The notes under the pieces: generated by a model
What the model saw: the letters and a program-made list of their open reading frames with translations, nothing else
Databases searched by the model: none
Told to the model about the DNA's origin: nothing
Made by a program: the position numbers and the translations under genes
Source: an uncultured Spirochaetota bacterium
GTDB taxonomy: Bacteria; Spirochaetota; UBA4802; UBA5550
Assembly (NCBI GenBank): GCA_937872225.1
Contig: CALMRZ010000028.1
Coordinates: 152,902-216,901 of the forward strand
Length of the DNA: 64,000 bases
Direction of reading: 5' to 3'
Shown: positions 42,781 to 52,351 of the stretch, piece by piece
Numbering within the stretch: position 1 is the first letter of the stretch
Layout: the number at the start of each line of letters is the position of its first letter

Positions 42781-44616
42781 ATGGAAAAAATACGGAATAT
42801 CGCGATCATCGCCCACGTTGACCATGGCAAGACCACCCTGGTTGATGAGATGCTCAAACAGTCAGGGACCTTCCGCTCCAATGAGCGGGTGGAGGAGAGG
42901 ATCATGGACTCCAACGATCTTGAAAAAGAACGGGGCATCACCATATTCTCCAAGAACGCTTCATTTTTCTACAAGGATTACAAGATAAATATCGTCGATA
43001 CCCCGGGCCATGCCGATTTCGGCGGCGAGGTCCAGCGGGTCCTCGACATGGTCGACTCGGTCCTGCTGGTGGTCGATGCCTTTGAGGGGACCATGCCCCA
43101 GACCAAGTACGTGCTGAAAAAGTCCCTTGAATTCGGCCACCGGCCCATCGTGGTCGTGAACAAGATCGACAGGCCCAACTGCAGGCCGGAGCAGGTCGTG
43201 GACATGATCTTCGACCTGTTTATCGAGCTCAACGCCACTGACGAACAGCTCGATTTCCCGGTCATTTTCGCGTCTGCAAAGAACGGCGATTCGCACTACA
43301 ACCTCTATGACGAGCATGACAACATGGTGCCCCTGTTTGAAACCATCATCAAGCACGTGAAGGCCCCCGGCGGGGACTCGACGCTTGATTCCCAGTTCCT
43401 CATATCCGCGGTAGAATACGACAACTACATAGGCAAGATCGGGACCGGCAAGATACACAACGGCGTAATCAGGGCCGGCGACGAGTTAACCCTCCTGAAA
43501 CAGAAGGGCGGAGAGCCTATAAAAGGGAAGATCACGAAGCTTTTCGAGTACAGGGGCCTTAAAAAGACCGAGATCCAGGAAGCCAGCGCCGGGGACATCG
43601 TGGCCATTGCGGGGTTTGACAAGATCGACCTGGGCGATACCCTTGCCGGCGGCGAAGAGCCGAAGGCGCTCCCTTCGGTAAAAATCGACGAGCCCACCAT
43701 CGCCATCGCCTTCCAGATCAACGATTCCCCCTTCCTGGGCAGGGAGGGTAAATACGTCACTTCAAGGCACATCTGGGAGCGCCTGGAAAAAGAGCTTGAA
43801 ACCAACGTCAGCCTTGTCATAGAGCGGTCGGAAAACAAGGATTCCTTCACCGTGAAGGGCCGGGGCGAGCTCCAGCTATCAATACTCATAGAAAATATGC
43901 GCAGGGAAGGATACGAATTCCAGGTTTCCCGTCCCCAGGTCATATATAAGGAAATCAACGGCGAAGTCCACGAGCCGATGGAACTGGCCATCATCGACGT
44001 GGGGGACGAATTCTCCGGCGCGGTGATCGAAAAGCTGGGCAAACGGCGCGGCGAGCTCATAAGCATGAACCAGGGGGTCGACGGCTATACCCGCCTGGAG
44101 CTTAAAGTGCCCTCACGGGGTCTCATCGGCTTCAGGGGCGAGTTCCTGACCGATACCCGCGGCACCGGCATCCTCAACCATGTCTTCGACGGCTATGCCC
44201 CCTTCAAGGGTTCGATACCGTCACGGAACCGCGGCGTGCTGATAGCCATGGAGGACGGCATAACCAACGCCTATGCCCTTGACAACCTCCAGGACCGGGG
44301 CACCCTGTTTGTCGGCGCCGGCGTTCCCGTGTATGAAGGTATGATCATCGGGGAGAACAGCAGGGAAAACGACATGGAAGTCAATCCCTGCAAGACGAAA
44401 AAGCTCACCAACATGCGCGCATCGGGTTCGGACGAGGCCATCCGCATCACGCCCCCGCGTCTTTTTTCCCTCGAACAGTCTATAGAGTACATTGATGACG
44501 ACGAGCTTCTTGAGATAACCCCCAAGAGCGTGCGCATGCGGAAACGCATACTCAAGGCCCTTGACCGGAAGCGGTCTGATAAATACAAGATTTACGATGA
44601 CCGGAAGAGGGCCTGA
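42781..44616 (+). CDS. typA: Ribosome-associated GTPase TypA/BipA
   Basis: 611 residues from the ATG at 42781; an upstream in-frame ATG (42706) adds 25 non-conserved residues. G1 '[10 protein letters not shown]', switch II '[14 protein letters not shown]' and '[13 protein letters not shown]', then EF-G-like domains II, III and V and the TypA-specific C-terminal domain ('[16 protein letters not shown]'). It is a translational GTPase that binds the 70S ribosome and helps late 50S assembly and stress adaptation. A weak terminator overlaps its stop codon. Confidence 0.97.
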   Translation: MEKIRNIAIIAHVDHGKTTLVDEMLKQSGTFRSNERVEERIMDSNDLEKERGITIFSKNASFFYKDYKINIVDTPGHADFGGEVQRVLDMVDSVLLVVDAFEGTMPQTKYVLKKSLEFGHRPIVVVNKIDRPNCRPEQVVDMIFDLFIELNATDEQLDFPVIFASAKNGDSHYNLYDEHDNMVPLFETIIKHVKAPGGDSTLDSQFLISAVEYDNYIGKIGTGKIHNGVIRAGDELTLLKQKGGEPIKGKITKLFEYRGLKKTEIQEASAGDIVAIAGFDKIDLGDTLAGGEEPKALPSVKIDEPTIAIAFQINDSPFLGREGKYVTSRHIWERLEKELETNVSLVIERSENKDSFTVKGRGELQLSILIENMRREGYEFQVSRPQVIYKEINGEVHEPMELAIIDVGDEFSGAVIEKLGKRRGELISMNQGVDGYTRLELKVPSRGLIGFRGEFLTDTRGTGILNHVFDGYAPFKGSIPSRNRGVLIAMEDGITNAYALDNLQDRGTLFVGAGVPVYEGMIIGENSRENDMEVNPCKTKKLTNMRASGSDEAIRITPPRLFSLEQSIEYIDDDELLEITPKSVRMRKRILKALDRKRSDKYKIYDDRKRA

Positions 44617-44632
44617 ACAGGGCCCTCGTTAT
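44607..44632 (+). terminator. Weak terminator-like hairpin at the typA stop
   Basis: A 7-bp stem GAGGGCC/GGCCCTC (44607-44613 and 44621-44627) with the stop codon in the loop, followed by GTTATT only. It may be a rho-assisted or partial terminator. Confidence 0.5.
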
Positions 44633-44920
44633 TCAAAACCGCATCTTCCGCTGAAAAATAATTGACACCCGGTATTAAACCGCCACACTCATTCCTGTCT
44701 CAAGCTTTGCGATTCCTTTCGCGCCAGGGCGAGAGAAGGATCGGCCACTTCTTTCTTTTGTAAAAGATTTGATGTAATTGTCCAGCGGAGCCTCGTGCGG
44801 GTCCGCTATTTCTATAGTATTGTGCGGGATTTTTTTGGAGTACCGGTGCGGTAAAATCCAAAAAATATTTCATGAAAATGCGGATTCTTCAGTATATTAT
44901 ACAATAGAATCGGAAAAGAT
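44617..44920. other. Intergenic region between typA and the propeller gene
   Basis: 304 bp without a gene. It contains the hairpin at the typA stop and a TTGACA at 44662-44667. A GC-rich mid-section has imperfect inverted segments (GCGCCAGGGCGAGAGAAGG). An AT-rich end (TATATTATACAAT, 44893-44905) probably contains the -10 for the next gene. Confidence 0.5.
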
Positions 44921-46135
44921 ATGAGCCATAGCAGAACTACATCATACCTCCTGGCGGTTTTCGCGGTGACCTGCTCCTTTGTCCTGTTTGCGCAGCCGGG
45001 ACAATACGTCTGGCAGAAGATCTTCGGGCTTGAGGAGCAAGCTGGCGGCAAGACAGAGGATATTCCCTCCCATGTGTTCAACTCGAAAGACGGCGGATTC
45101 GTCATTGCCGGCATGAGCAAAGGCGAGAGCGAGGATGTCGCCGGCGGGATGTATGTCGCAAAGCTCGACAAGGCCGGGAGGACCCTCTGGATCAAATATC
45201 CTGCAAACGACAGCAATTATTTCGCCAACCCCAGCGTCTTCACCGCCACAGCGGATGGCGGCTTTCTTTTCGGCGGGAGAAAGTATTTTTCCATCGGCTT
45301 GACGAAAATAAACGAGCATGGCGAGGTCGTCTGGGACAGGAAATATGAACTTGAAAATGCCAAGAGTATCCTGTTCCTGACCGAGATGAAGGACGGCAAC
45401 ATCAGCGCCATTCTGTACGGCCGCGGAGGCGCAAAGGCCGTGCTGCTGAAGGTGGACAGGAACGGGAGCGTCCTCTCCTTTAAGAAACTTTCCAGTGACA
45501 TTGACGGGTTCCAGAACGGCAGCATGTCGTACACGAAAGACGGCTTTTTCATCATGGCCGGCACAAAATTCACCAACGGCTACAGTTCCGTCAACACCTA
45601 CATTCAGGACCTGCGTCTGATGAAGCTCGACGGCGAGGGTACGGTCATATGGGATAAAAGCTTCGGCGGCGTGAAGCAGGATTTCGGCCGCCATGCATCC
45701 GGTACGGCTGACGGCGGTTTTATCGCCGCCGGCTGTTCATCATCCTTCAATGCCAGGAACGAATGGGATTTTTACATTGTCCGCGTCGATGCCAACGGGA
45801 ACCGGCAATGGGAAAAGAACTATGGTGGCATTGACACGAATTATATCCGCGCCTGCAATGAAACGCCTGACGGCGGCTACATCTGCGGCGGCACGCGGAT
45901 CGGGAAAGGAGGCAGCCAGTACCTGCTGATGAAGCTCGACAGCCGGGGAAACAAGCAATGGGAAAAGCTATACGGCGAGGGGAAGCTGAACCTCATGATG
46001 AACGGCTTTACCGTGGCCTCTGATGGCGGGTATGCCTTTGTAGGCCAGCTCGAGACCCCGCCGGCAGTCTGGGTCGACATGTACGCGGTCAAGACCGACG
46101 ACAAGGGAAATACGGGTCCGTTCCCTTCTCGCTGA
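44921..46135 (+). CDS. Secreted beta-propeller-like repeat protein of unknown function
   Basis: 404 residues with a signal peptide (about 1-24, ending VLFAQ). The rest is built from about seven repeats of the form 'DGGF-hydrophobic-AG...K-hydrophobic-D..G...W.K.YGG', for example at about 55, 110, 205, 255, 305 and 355. This is the spacing of beta-propeller blades such as delta-60 or PQQ-like repeats. No catalytic or anchor motif is seen. It is probably periplasmic or surface-exposed; function unknown. Confidence 0.8.
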   Translation: MSHSRTTSYLLAVFAVTCSFVLFAQPGQYVWQKIFGLEEQAGGKTEDIPSHVFNSKDGGFVIAGMSKGESEDVAGGMYVAKLDKAGRTLWIKYPANDSNYFANPSVFTATADGGFLFGGRKYFSIGLTKINEHGEVVWDRKYELENAKSILFLTEMKDGNISAILYGRGGAKAVLLKVDRNGSVLSFKKLSSDIDGFQNGSMSYTKDGFFIMAGTKFTNGYSSVNTYIQDLRLMKLDGEGTVIWDKSFGGVKQDFGRHASGTADGGFIAAGCSSSFNARNEWDFYIVRVDANGNRQWEKNYGGIDTNYIRACNETPDGGYICGGTRIGKGGSQYLLMKLDSRGNKQWEKLYGEGKLNLMMNGFTVASDGGYAFVGQLETPPAVWVDMYAVKTDDKGNTGPFPSR

Positions 46136-46418
46136 AGAACCAAAAATAACCATCAAATTACCTGATCAAGAACAATCCATTAAAACATCCGCTCGCAGGG
46201 CGGATACCTATCGGGGTGGTGTCTGAGGTGAGTCCCATGTAGTGGGCGAACCGAGTTCACCCCGTAGCCCACGCCGGCGCCCTGAGGCGGCGGGGTGATG
46301 GGGATCGAAAGGGGAAGAGGGAAGCCACCCTCTGTCCCTTTTAAAAATTTCACGACCGGATCCCGGTCGCTTCCTCGCCCTGGTTCAGGGCATATCATAT
46401 TAAACCCGCAGGAATGTA
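46136..46418. other. Gene-free region, probable degenerate repeat
   Basis: No supportable gene; the minus-strand frame at 46180-46425 is Pro/His/Gly-rich with no ribosome site. The GC-rich middle contains inverted pieces (ATCCG...CGGAT; AGAGGG-AAGCCA-CCCTCT) and GAGGCGGCGGGGTGATG. The last piece resembles the right end of the repeat at 47279-47390, so this may be a remnant of a related dispersed element. Confidence 0.4.
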
Positions 46419-46447
46419 TTGACAAAATAAACTTTTCGGGTTGTTAT
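46419..46447 (+). promoter_or_regulatory. Promoter of the SDR gene
   Basis: TTGACA (46419-46424), 17-nt spacer, TGTTAT (46442-46447), 37 bp before the ATG at 46484. A Gly/Ala-coding gene with an AGGGGGGG ribosome site follows. Confidence 0.65.
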
Positions 46448-46483
46448 TGACCAATTTTTTCCTGAACTTCAGGGGGGGGACTC

Positions 46484-47251
46484 ATGAAAATAACTGACGT
46501 TGCGGCTATCGTTACGGGCGGAGCATCGGGCCTGGGAGAAGCCGTGGTCCGCGCCATCATATCAAGAGGCGGCAGGGCTGCCATCCTGGACCTGGACGAC
46601 GGCAAGGGAAACAAACTGGCAAACGAGCTGGGCGGGGCCGCTCTCTATTGCAAAACCGATGTCTCCAGCGAAAGCGACGTTACGGCTGCAGTTGAAGCGG
46701 CGGCAAGTAAGTTCGGATCGATCAATGCGGCGGTTAACTCGGCCGGTATCGCGACGGCCGGCAGGACCATAAGCAAAAAAGGACCGGCTGACCTCAAACT
46801 TTTTGAGCTCGCCATAACGGTAAATCTAATCGGCACCTTCAACGTAATACGCCTTGCCGCCATGAAAATGTCGGAGAACTCACCCAACAGCGAAGGCGAG
46901 CGCGGTGTCATCGTCAACACGGCCTCCGTCGCCGCTTTCGACGGCCAGATAGGGCAGGCAGGTTATGCCGCGTCCAAGAGCGGCGTCGTTGGGATGACCC
47001 TGCCCATCGCGCGGGACCTGTCTTCATACGGCATCAGGAACGTCACCATCGCTCCGGGTATATTCGACACGCCCATGATGGCGTCCTTCACCGATGAAGT
47101 GAGGGCATCCCTTGCCCAGAGCGTGCCTTTTCCGCAGAGGCTGGGGCGGCCGGAAGAATTCGCTGCCATGGTGCTGCACGTGATGGAAAATTCCATGCTG
47201 AACGGCGAAACCATTCGGCTTGACGGCGCGCTGCGCATGGCGCCGAAGTAA
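46484..47251 (+). CDS. Short-chain dehydrogenase, 3-hydroxyacyl-CoA dehydrogenase type 2 (HSD10)-like
   Basis: 255 residues. The cofactor motif TGGASGLG (11-18) with Asp at the end of strand 2 ('AILDLDDGKG') indicates NAD preference. 'NSAG', the catalytic YAASK and 'APGIFDTPMM' are present. The insertion 'GERGVIVNTASVAAFDGQIGQAGYAAS' is characteristic of HSD17B10-type enzymes, which oxidise 3-hydroxyacyl-CoAs including 2-methyl-3-hydroxybutyryl-CoA from isoleucine. The neighbouring thiolase, acyl-CoA dehydrogenases and ETF support that role. It is separated from the thiolase by a repeat element. Confidence 0.9.
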   Translation: MKITDVAAIVTGGASGLGEAVVRAIISRGGRAAILDLDDGKGNKLANELGGAALYCKTDVSSESDVTAAVEAAASKFGSINAAVNSAGIATAGRTISKKGPADLKLFELAITVNLIGTFNVIRLAAMKMSENSPNSEGERGVIVNTASVAAFDGQIGQAGYAASKSGVVGMTLPIARDLSSYGIRNVTIAPGIFDTPMMASFTDEVRASLAQSVPFPQRLGRPEEFAAMVLHVMENSMLNGETIRLDGALRMAPK

Positions 47252-47278
47252 TTGAGATTACTATTGCGAGGAGCGGAG

Positions 47279-47390
47279 ACCTCACCCCCTCGGTCCCCCT
47301 CTCCTAGGAGGAGAGGGGGAAGATCAATCAAATGTTATGTTGAGGAGCCCTCTCCCTGTGGGAGAGGGCGCGCCGGAGGCGGGGTGAGGT
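47279..47390. repeat. GC-rich double-hairpin element with terminal inverted repeats
   Basis: 112 bp bounded by ACCTCACCCC and GGGGTGAGGT (perfect 10-bp inverted ends). Inside are two strong hairpins: an 11-bp stem TCCCCCTCTCC/GGAGAGGGGGA (47294-47320) and a 9-bp stem CCCTCTCCC-TGT-GGGAGAGGG (47348-47368). From general experience, similar CCTCTCCC-type intergenic repeats occur in many bacterial genomes; I did not search. It lies between the SDR and thiolase genes. Confidence 0.85.
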
Positions 47391-47420
47391 TTACTCCAAT
47401 TTACCAACAGGGGGAACGTT

Positions 47421-48596
47421 TTGAAAGATGTTGTTATTGTAAGCGGATGCAGAACGGCACAGGGTAGTTTCAACGGATCCCTGGCCGGTATAGGGGCGAC
47501 CAAACTGGGCGCCATTGTAATAGAAGAGGCGATCAGGCGGGCCGGCATATCGAAAGAGATTGTTGACGAAGCGATCATGGGGATGGTCCTTCCCTGCGGT
47601 TACGGGCAGAATCCCGGAAAACAGGCGGTGATCCAGGCCGGCCTTCCCTGGCATGTCGGGGGGATCACCGTCAATAAGGTTTGCGGTTCAGGCCTGAAGG
47701 CGGTCATGCTGGGGGCCCAGGCGATAGCCGTCGGTGACGCCGACATTGTCATAGCCGGGGGCATGGAGAACATGTCCATGGCTCCGTACTACCTTGACAA
47801 GGCGCGCTTCGGGTACCGCATGAACGCGGGCACAATCGAAGACCACATGGTCCACGACGGCCTCTGGGACATCGTCAACGATTTCCACATGGGCATTTCG
47901 AACGAGCTCTGCTCGGAAAAGTATAATATATCCCGAGAAGACCAGGACCGGCACGCCGCGGAATCGTACCGCCGGGCCCTGGACGCGATACGGGCGGGCA
48001 GGTTCAGGGAAGAGATCGTGCCGGTGGCCGTCCCCAGGCGGAAAGGCGAAACGGCGATCTTCGACACCGATGAATGCCCGCGGGAGACCTCTTACGAAGA
48101 ATTGTCCCGAATGAAGGCCGCCTTCAAAGCGGGGGGCCTGACCACGGCGGGCAATTCATCGGTCATCAGCGACGGGGCAGCCGCGGTGGTTTTGATGTCA
48201 CGGGAAAAGGCGAAAGAGCTGGGCTGCAGGGTCAGGGCCACCATAGGCGCCCAGGCTTCCATGGGGATCGACATGAAATATGTCCTTGTCGCCCCGATCT
48301 GGGCGATCCCCAAGTGCCTCAAGAAAGAAGGGATATCGATAGAGGATGTTGACCTTTTCGAGATCAACGAGGCCTTCAGCGGCGCCTATGTGGCCGTTTT
48401 ACGGGAACTTAAGATCGATCCCATGAAGGCGAATGTCAACGGCGGCGGCGTGGCCCTGGGGCATCCCATCGGCGCCAGCGGGTGCCGCGTCCTCGTGTCG
48501 CTGATCCACGAGATGGAACGCCGCGACAAACATATCGGCTGCGCGTCCCTCTGCCTGGGCGGCGGTGAGGCGGTCGCCCTGGTGGTGCGGAGGTAG
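47421..48596 (+). CDS. Acetyl-CoA C-acetyltransferase (thiolase)
   Basis: 391 residues. The nucleophile is C88 (VNKVCGSGLKAV). 'NVNGGGVALGHPIGASG' gives the His, and the C-terminal Cys is in 'CASLCLGGGEAVA'. It catalyses reversible condensation of two acyl-CoAs, or thiolytic cleavage of 3-ketoacyl-CoA in beta-oxidation or isoleucine breakdown. The start is TTG at 47421 with AGGGGG upstream; an ATG 7 nt downstream is out of frame. It is convergent with the acyl-CoA dehydrogenase gene, with 2 bp between stops. Confidence 0.97.
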   Translation: MKDVVIVSGCRTAQGSFNGSLAGIGATKLGAIVIEEAIRRAGISKEIVDEAIMGMVLPCGYGQNPGKQAVIQAGLPWHVGGITVNKVCGSGLKAVMLGAQAIAVGDADIVIAGGMENMSMAPYYLDKARFGYRMNAGTIEDHMVHDGLWDIVNDFHMGISNELCSEKYNISREDQDRHAAESYRRALDAIRAGRFREEIVPVAVPRRKGETAIFDTDECPRETSYEELSRMKAAFKAGGLTTAGNSSVISDGAAAVVLMSREKAKELGCRVRATIGAQASMGIDMKYVLVAPIWAIPKCLKKEGISIEDVDLFEINEAFSGAYVAVLRELKIDPMKANVNGGGVALGHPIGASGCRVLVSLIHEMERRDKHIGCASLCLGGGEAVALVVRR

Positions 48597-48598
48597 TG

Positions 48599-49741
48599 TT
48601 ACAGGCCCTGTTCCGTTTCCCGGGCGATGACCATGCGCTGGACCTCGGAGGTCCCCTCATAGATGGTCGTTACCCGCGCGTCGCGGTAGAGCCGTTCTAT
48701 CTTGTTTTCCCTGATGTATCCGTAACCCCCGAAGACCTGGAGGGCCTTGTAGGCGCACCGGTTGAGTGTCTCCGTCGCGTAGAGCTTGGCAATGGAAGCT
48801 TCCCTGGTAAAGGGAAGCTTCTTGTCTTTCAGGGACGCGGCGCTCCAGGTGAGCAGGGCCGCAGCCTCGTGGCCGACGGCTATATCGGCGATCATGGCCT
48901 GGATTGACTGGTGCTTGATGATGGCCTTCCCGAACTGCCTGCGCTCGCCGGCATACGTCACGGCCTCCTGAAGGCAGGCGCCGATCATGCCGGTGGCCTG
49001 GGAGGCGATGCCGATCCTCCCGCTGTCCAGGGCGTTCAACGCGATCTCCAGTCCCATGCCCGGCCTGCCCAGGAGGTTCTTTTCCGGTACCTCGCAATCC
49101 TCCAAGAACACGCTTACGGTGTTGGACGCGTTGAGGCCCATCTTTTTTTCTTCTTTTCCGATAACGAGGCCCTTTGATCCCGCCGGGACCAGGAAGGCGG
49201 TAAGGCCGTTTTTACCCGGCGAAGTCCTGGCTATGAGGATGAAAATACCGGCGTACTTTCCGTTGGTTATGAACTGCTTTGTCCCGTTCAGTATGTATGA
49301 CTTCCCTTTTTTCTCGGCAGAGGTGGAGAGGGAGGAAGGGTCAGAACCCGCTCCCGGCTCGGTAAGGGCGAAGGCGCCCACGTGCTCGCCCGACGCCAGC
49401 GGCACGAGGAATTTCCTCTTCTGGTCGTCGGTGCCGAACCTGAGGATCGGTTCGGTGGAAAGGTTGGTAACGCTCAGGGTGACCGCGACGGAGGCGCAGG
49501 AGAAGGCGATTTCCTGCAGGGCCAGGCTGTAGCTGACGGCGCCGGCCGCGGAGCCGCCATAGCTCTCCGGGACCATCATGCCGTAGAGACCCAGTTCGCC
49601 GAGCTTGCGGATGATTTTTTCCGGGTACTCGCCGCGGCCGTTGTACTCCTGCGCGTACGGCTCGATCTCGCTCCGTGCGAAATCGCGCATCATGTCGCGG
49701 ATCATTATCTGTTCGTCGGTCAGCTGGATGTTCATTGCCAT
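48599..49741 (-). CDS. Acyl-CoA dehydrogenase (first)
   Basis: 380 residues. FAD and substrate motifs are 'FALTEPGAGSDPSS' and 'FITNGKYAGIFI'. The catalytic base is E362 (TIYEGTSEVQ). It introduces an alpha,beta double bond in acyl-CoA and passes electrons to ETF; etfBA lies nearby. The short-chain or branched-chain type is likely from the length and motif, but chain specificity cannot be read. The XRE-cupin regulator gene ends 3 bp upstream of its start and probably shares its transcript. Confidence 0.96.
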   Translation of the reverse strand: MAMNIQLTDEQIMIRDMMRDFARSEIEPYAQEYNGRGEYPEKIIRKLGELGLYGMMVPESYGGSAAGAVSYSLALQEIAFSCASVAVTLSVTNLSTEPILRFGTDDQKRKFLVPLASGEHVGAFALTEPGAGSDPSSLSTSAEKKGKSYILNGTKQFITNGKYAGIFILIARTSPGKNGLTAFLVPAGSKGLVIGKEEKKMGLNASNTVSVFLEDCEVPEKNLLGRPGMGLEIALNALDSGRIGIASQATGMIGACLQEAVTYAGERRQFGKAIIKHQSIQAMIADIAVGHEAAALLTWSAASLKDKKLPFTREASIAKLYATETLNRCAYKALQVFGGYGYIRENKIERLYRDARVTTIYEGTSEVQRMVIARETEQGL

Positions 49742-49744
49742 GTC

Positions 49745-50311
49745 CTAGGGCGTGTAGATGGTGACGATGAGCACGGTCACGCTGCCGCCCGGATTTTTCA
49801 GGGTATGCCGTATGCCTGAATTGAAGTGCAGGGACTGGTCTTTCTTCAGGCGGTGCTTTTTCTGCCCCACTTGTATGATCACTTCGCCCTTCAGTGCGTA
49901 CACGAATTCTTCGCCCTCATGCTGGTACCTGACTCCGGGGTGCTCGGAACGCGGCGGAATGACAACCCTGAAGGCGCGGAGATGGTCCTTCGCGGCCTGG
50001 GGCGTGAGGACCTCGTACTGGTAGGCTTCCTTCCTTTTCTTGAAGTCCTGAATCCTCTGTTTTTCCAGCTCCTTTTCCTTTGATGTATCCCGTCTCAGAA
50101 GTTCACCCGGGTCTATGGTCAGGGCCCGGGCGATCTTAAGGAGGTCGCCGACAGGGGCAAACCCGCTGCCTTTTTCAATTTCCGCAAGGTGGGAAACCGA
50201 AAGTCCCGTCATTTCCGACAGTTCCTCGATGGGCACCCTGCGTCGGGTGCGCATGGTTTTGATTTTTGCGCCGGTTGGATTGGCGTTGCTGAGTGTCTGC
50301 TTTTTTCCCAT
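49745..50311 (-). CDS. XRE-family regulator with C-terminal cupin domain
   Basis: 188 residues. The N-terminal HTH (about 14-70; 'TGLSVSHLAEIEKG') is followed by a charged linker and a cupin_2 sensor domain (about 105-188; 'YQHEGEEFVYALKGEVIIQVG', 'LHFNSGIRHTLKNPG'). This class (PuuR/SutR-like) usually represses or activates neighbouring catabolic genes in response to a small ligand. The acyl-CoA dehydrogenase gene starts 3 bp downstream, so it may regulate its own operon. The ligand is unknown. Confidence 0.92.
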   Translation of the reverse strand: MGKKQTLSNANPTGAKIKTMRTRRRVPIEELSEMTGLSVSHLAEIEKGSGFAPVGDLLKIARALTIDPGELLRRDTSKEKELEKQRIQDFKKRKEAYQYEVLTPQAAKDHLRAFRVVIPPRSEHPGVRYQHEGEEFVYALKGEVIIQVGQKKHRLKKDQSLHFNSGIRHTLKNPGGSVTVLIVTIYTP

Positions 50312-50338
50312 GAAGGCCTCGCCTGGTTTAATGCTGAT

Positions 50339-51037
50339 CTACATGGCGCCGAAGATGAAACCGGCGTTGCCGTATCCTTCGTAGTTGAACCCGGCGTTCC
50401 TGAGGTAATAGAGGCCGCAGCGGAAGCCTCCCTCCACCGTCAGCGCGGCGTTTTCGCCCATGCGGATGTTGATCCCCATGGCAACGCCGAGCGGGATGAA
50501 TACGCCGAATTTCCTCTTCCAGACATGGTCGATAGAGAGATAATATAGCCCGCCGAGCTGGGTGACCGGCGAAGCCGCCATGGACAGTAGTGAAAGGTGG
50601 TATTTAAATTTATCGTCCGGCCATTCGCTGTTGCGGGTTGAGGCTGCATGGCCGGTCAGGAGCTGTATTCCGATAAGGGGCCCCATCCAGAAGCGTACGG
50701 CCTCGGATTCGGCCAGGCGGAAGGCGAAGACGTTGTCGATTGCGGCCCGCATGAACCGGCTGAACCGGTACCTTCCTCCGGAGAGCGTGGATCCTTCCAC
50801 CCCGAAGTTCAGACGGTTGTGGTAGGCGCCGGAATCGCTTCCCGATTCCAGCAGCAGACCTCCGCCGTACACGGAGTTATTGGTCGAGTAAATGACCCGG
50901 TAGTCGTTCCCATTGTCGATGATCTTCATCATGTCGACCCTGCCGTATCCGCCGGTTCCGTAAAAACCGAAGCCGACGGGAAATGCGGGTATGGACAATG
51001 CCAGCATAAAAAATAGAATGCCCAGCGTCTTTTTCAT
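50339..51037 (-). CDS. Probable outer-membrane protein, unknown function
   Basis: 232 residues with a signal peptide (MKKTLGILFFMLALSIPAFP). The mature part alternates short amphipathic beta-strands rich in Gly, Tyr and Arg ('GFGFYGTGGYGRVDMM', 'VYGGGLLLES', 'FGVFIPLGVAMGINIRMGENAAL') and ends 'GYGNAGFIFGAM', consistent with a small beta-barrel. No family is recognised. A GAGGTAACCC ribosome site precedes the ATG. It lies 27 bp upstream of the XRE-cupin gene, so it may be the first gene of that transcript. Confidence 0.65.
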   Translation of the reverse strand: MKKTLGILFFMLALSIPAFPVGFGFYGTGGYGRVDMMKIIDNGNDYRVIYSTNNSVYGGGLLLESGSDSGAYHNRLNFGVEGSTLSGGRYRFSRFMRAAIDNVFAFRLAESEAVRFWMGPLIGIQLLTGHAASTRNSEWPDDKFKYHLSLLSMAASPVTQLGGLYYLSIDHVWKRKFGVFIPLGVAMGINIRMGENAALTVEGGFRCGLYYLRNAGFNYEGYGNAGFIFGAM

Positions 51038-51059
51038 GGGTTACCTCGCCTATGTCACT

Positions 51060-51088
51060 GTGATGCTTGAAAAAATGGATTATGTCAA
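51060..51088 (-). promoter_or_regulatory. Candidate promoter for the outer-membrane protein gene
   Basis: On the minus strand, TTGACA (51088-51083) and CATCAC (51065-51060) are separated by 17 nt, 22 bp before the ATG at 51037. The -10 is weak (3/6). Confidence 0.35.
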
Positions 51089-51309
51089 GTATTGTTTTTA
51101 TAAAATTAATTTGTTTATACTACCTGCAGGTAACCGGTGCCGTATCATCGTTAAGATCCGAAGAAATGATCTAGGTTCTCGACGATGAAACCGGGACCAT
51201 GGCGATGGGGTGAGATTCTGCCATGCGTGGGAAAGAATCCGGGGGCTGGGTTCATACCTGCACTGGGATGGCAGGGCTGCGGGAGAACCTGCCGGAGTAC
51301 GGGGTTCCG

Positions 51310-52350
51310 CTACGTTCGTTTTTCCTTCCTGAGGCGCTCAATGAGCCGCGCGAGAAAAATATTCGCGTCTTCGGGGACCACGCAGTCGGATATATCGAAA
51401 ATTGGAGCGGTTTCGCTGGTGTTGACCGAAACGATGATTTCGGAATCAACGATTGACGCCGTGTGCTGTATCTGGCCGGATATGCCGAAGCCCAGATAAA
51501 GGCGCGGCCGGATGGTCTTCCCGGTCTGGCCGATCATGCGCTCCTCGCCGCACCAGTTGTTGAACACCGGCACCCGGGTCGATCCCACCTCGCCGCCGAG
51601 AATTTCAGCTAACTCAAAGAGCCTGTCGAAGTTGCGCTTGGACCCGAGTCCGCGGCCGCCGGCAACGACCACCGCCGCCTGTTCCAGGGGCACCCGCGGC
51701 TTGTCCCATCTCACCGGGGCCTCCAGGTTCGTGATGCGCAGCGCGGATAAATCATAATTGAAGGGAAGCCGCACTTGTTCCGTGTTAACGCCGCCGGTCT
51801 CTTTTTTATCGAAGACACCCTGCTGCACGGTGGCCATCTGCGGAAGGGTATGGGGGCAGATCACCGTGGCAATGGCGTTGCCGCTGTAGGCTGGACGCTT
51901 CATGACCAGGAGGGGCCGTTTATAATCGTCGGATTTCATGATGGAAAGACCGGTGCAGTGCGATGTGAGCCCGGTGGAGAAGCGCTGGGCCAGGCGCGGG
52001 GCAAGGTCCGCCCCGGCTTCCGTGGACGGGAAGAGCACTATGGAAGGCCGGTAGTGTTCGATAAGCGCGGTGTACAGGTCGGGGAATATCTGGCTGTCAT
52101 AGTGCTTGAGACCGCGGTCGCTGCAGTAGAGTATCACGTCCGGTCCGTACCGTTCGATGACGGACAGGTACTGCTCGGCGTCGAGGGCGAAAACAACGGC
52201 ATAGAGCTTCGTGCCCAGGGTATCGGCGATTTCACGGCCCTTGGACAGGAGTTCCAGTGCGCCGTCAAGGACTCGCTCATGGTCCTGAATTTCGGTGAAG
52301 ACCCAGACATCACCGGACCCTTCATCAATATGTTTAATGTTCTCAGCCAT
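51310..52350 (-). CDS. etfA: Electron transfer flavoprotein alpha subunit
   Basis: 346 residues. The C-terminal FAD-binding domain reads 'VAGGRGLGSKRNFDRLFELAEILGG' and 'IGQTGKTIRPRLYLGFGISGQIQHTASI'. With EtfB it takes electrons from acyl-CoA dehydrogenases. The start is 2 bp after the etfB stop. There is no ferredoxin extension, so a bifurcating form is not obvious. The 272 bp after its stop contain no gene. Confidence 0.96.
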   Translation of the reverse strand: MAENIKHIDEGSGDVWVFTEIQDHERVLDGALELLSKGREIADTLGTKLYAVVFALDAEQYLSVIERYGPDVILYCSDRGLKHYDSQIFPDLYTALIEHYRPSIVLFPSTEAGADLAPRLAQRFSTGLTSHCTGLSIMKSDDYKRPLLVMKRPAYSGNAIATVICPHTLPQMATVQQGVFDKKETGGVNTEQVRLPFNYDLSALRITNLEAPVRWDKPRVPLEQAAVVVAGGRGLGSKRNFDRLFELAEILGGEVGSTRVPVFNNWCGEERMIGQTGKTIRPRLYLGFGISGQIQHTASIVDSEIIVSVNTSETAPIFDISDCVVPEDANIFLARLIERLRKEKRT

Positions 52351-52351
52351 A

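Noticed and set aside
46180..46425. 81-aa open frame on the minus strand in the gap before the SDR gene
   Set aside because: Pro/His/Gly-rich, no ribosome site, and it overlaps repeat-like non-coding sequence.
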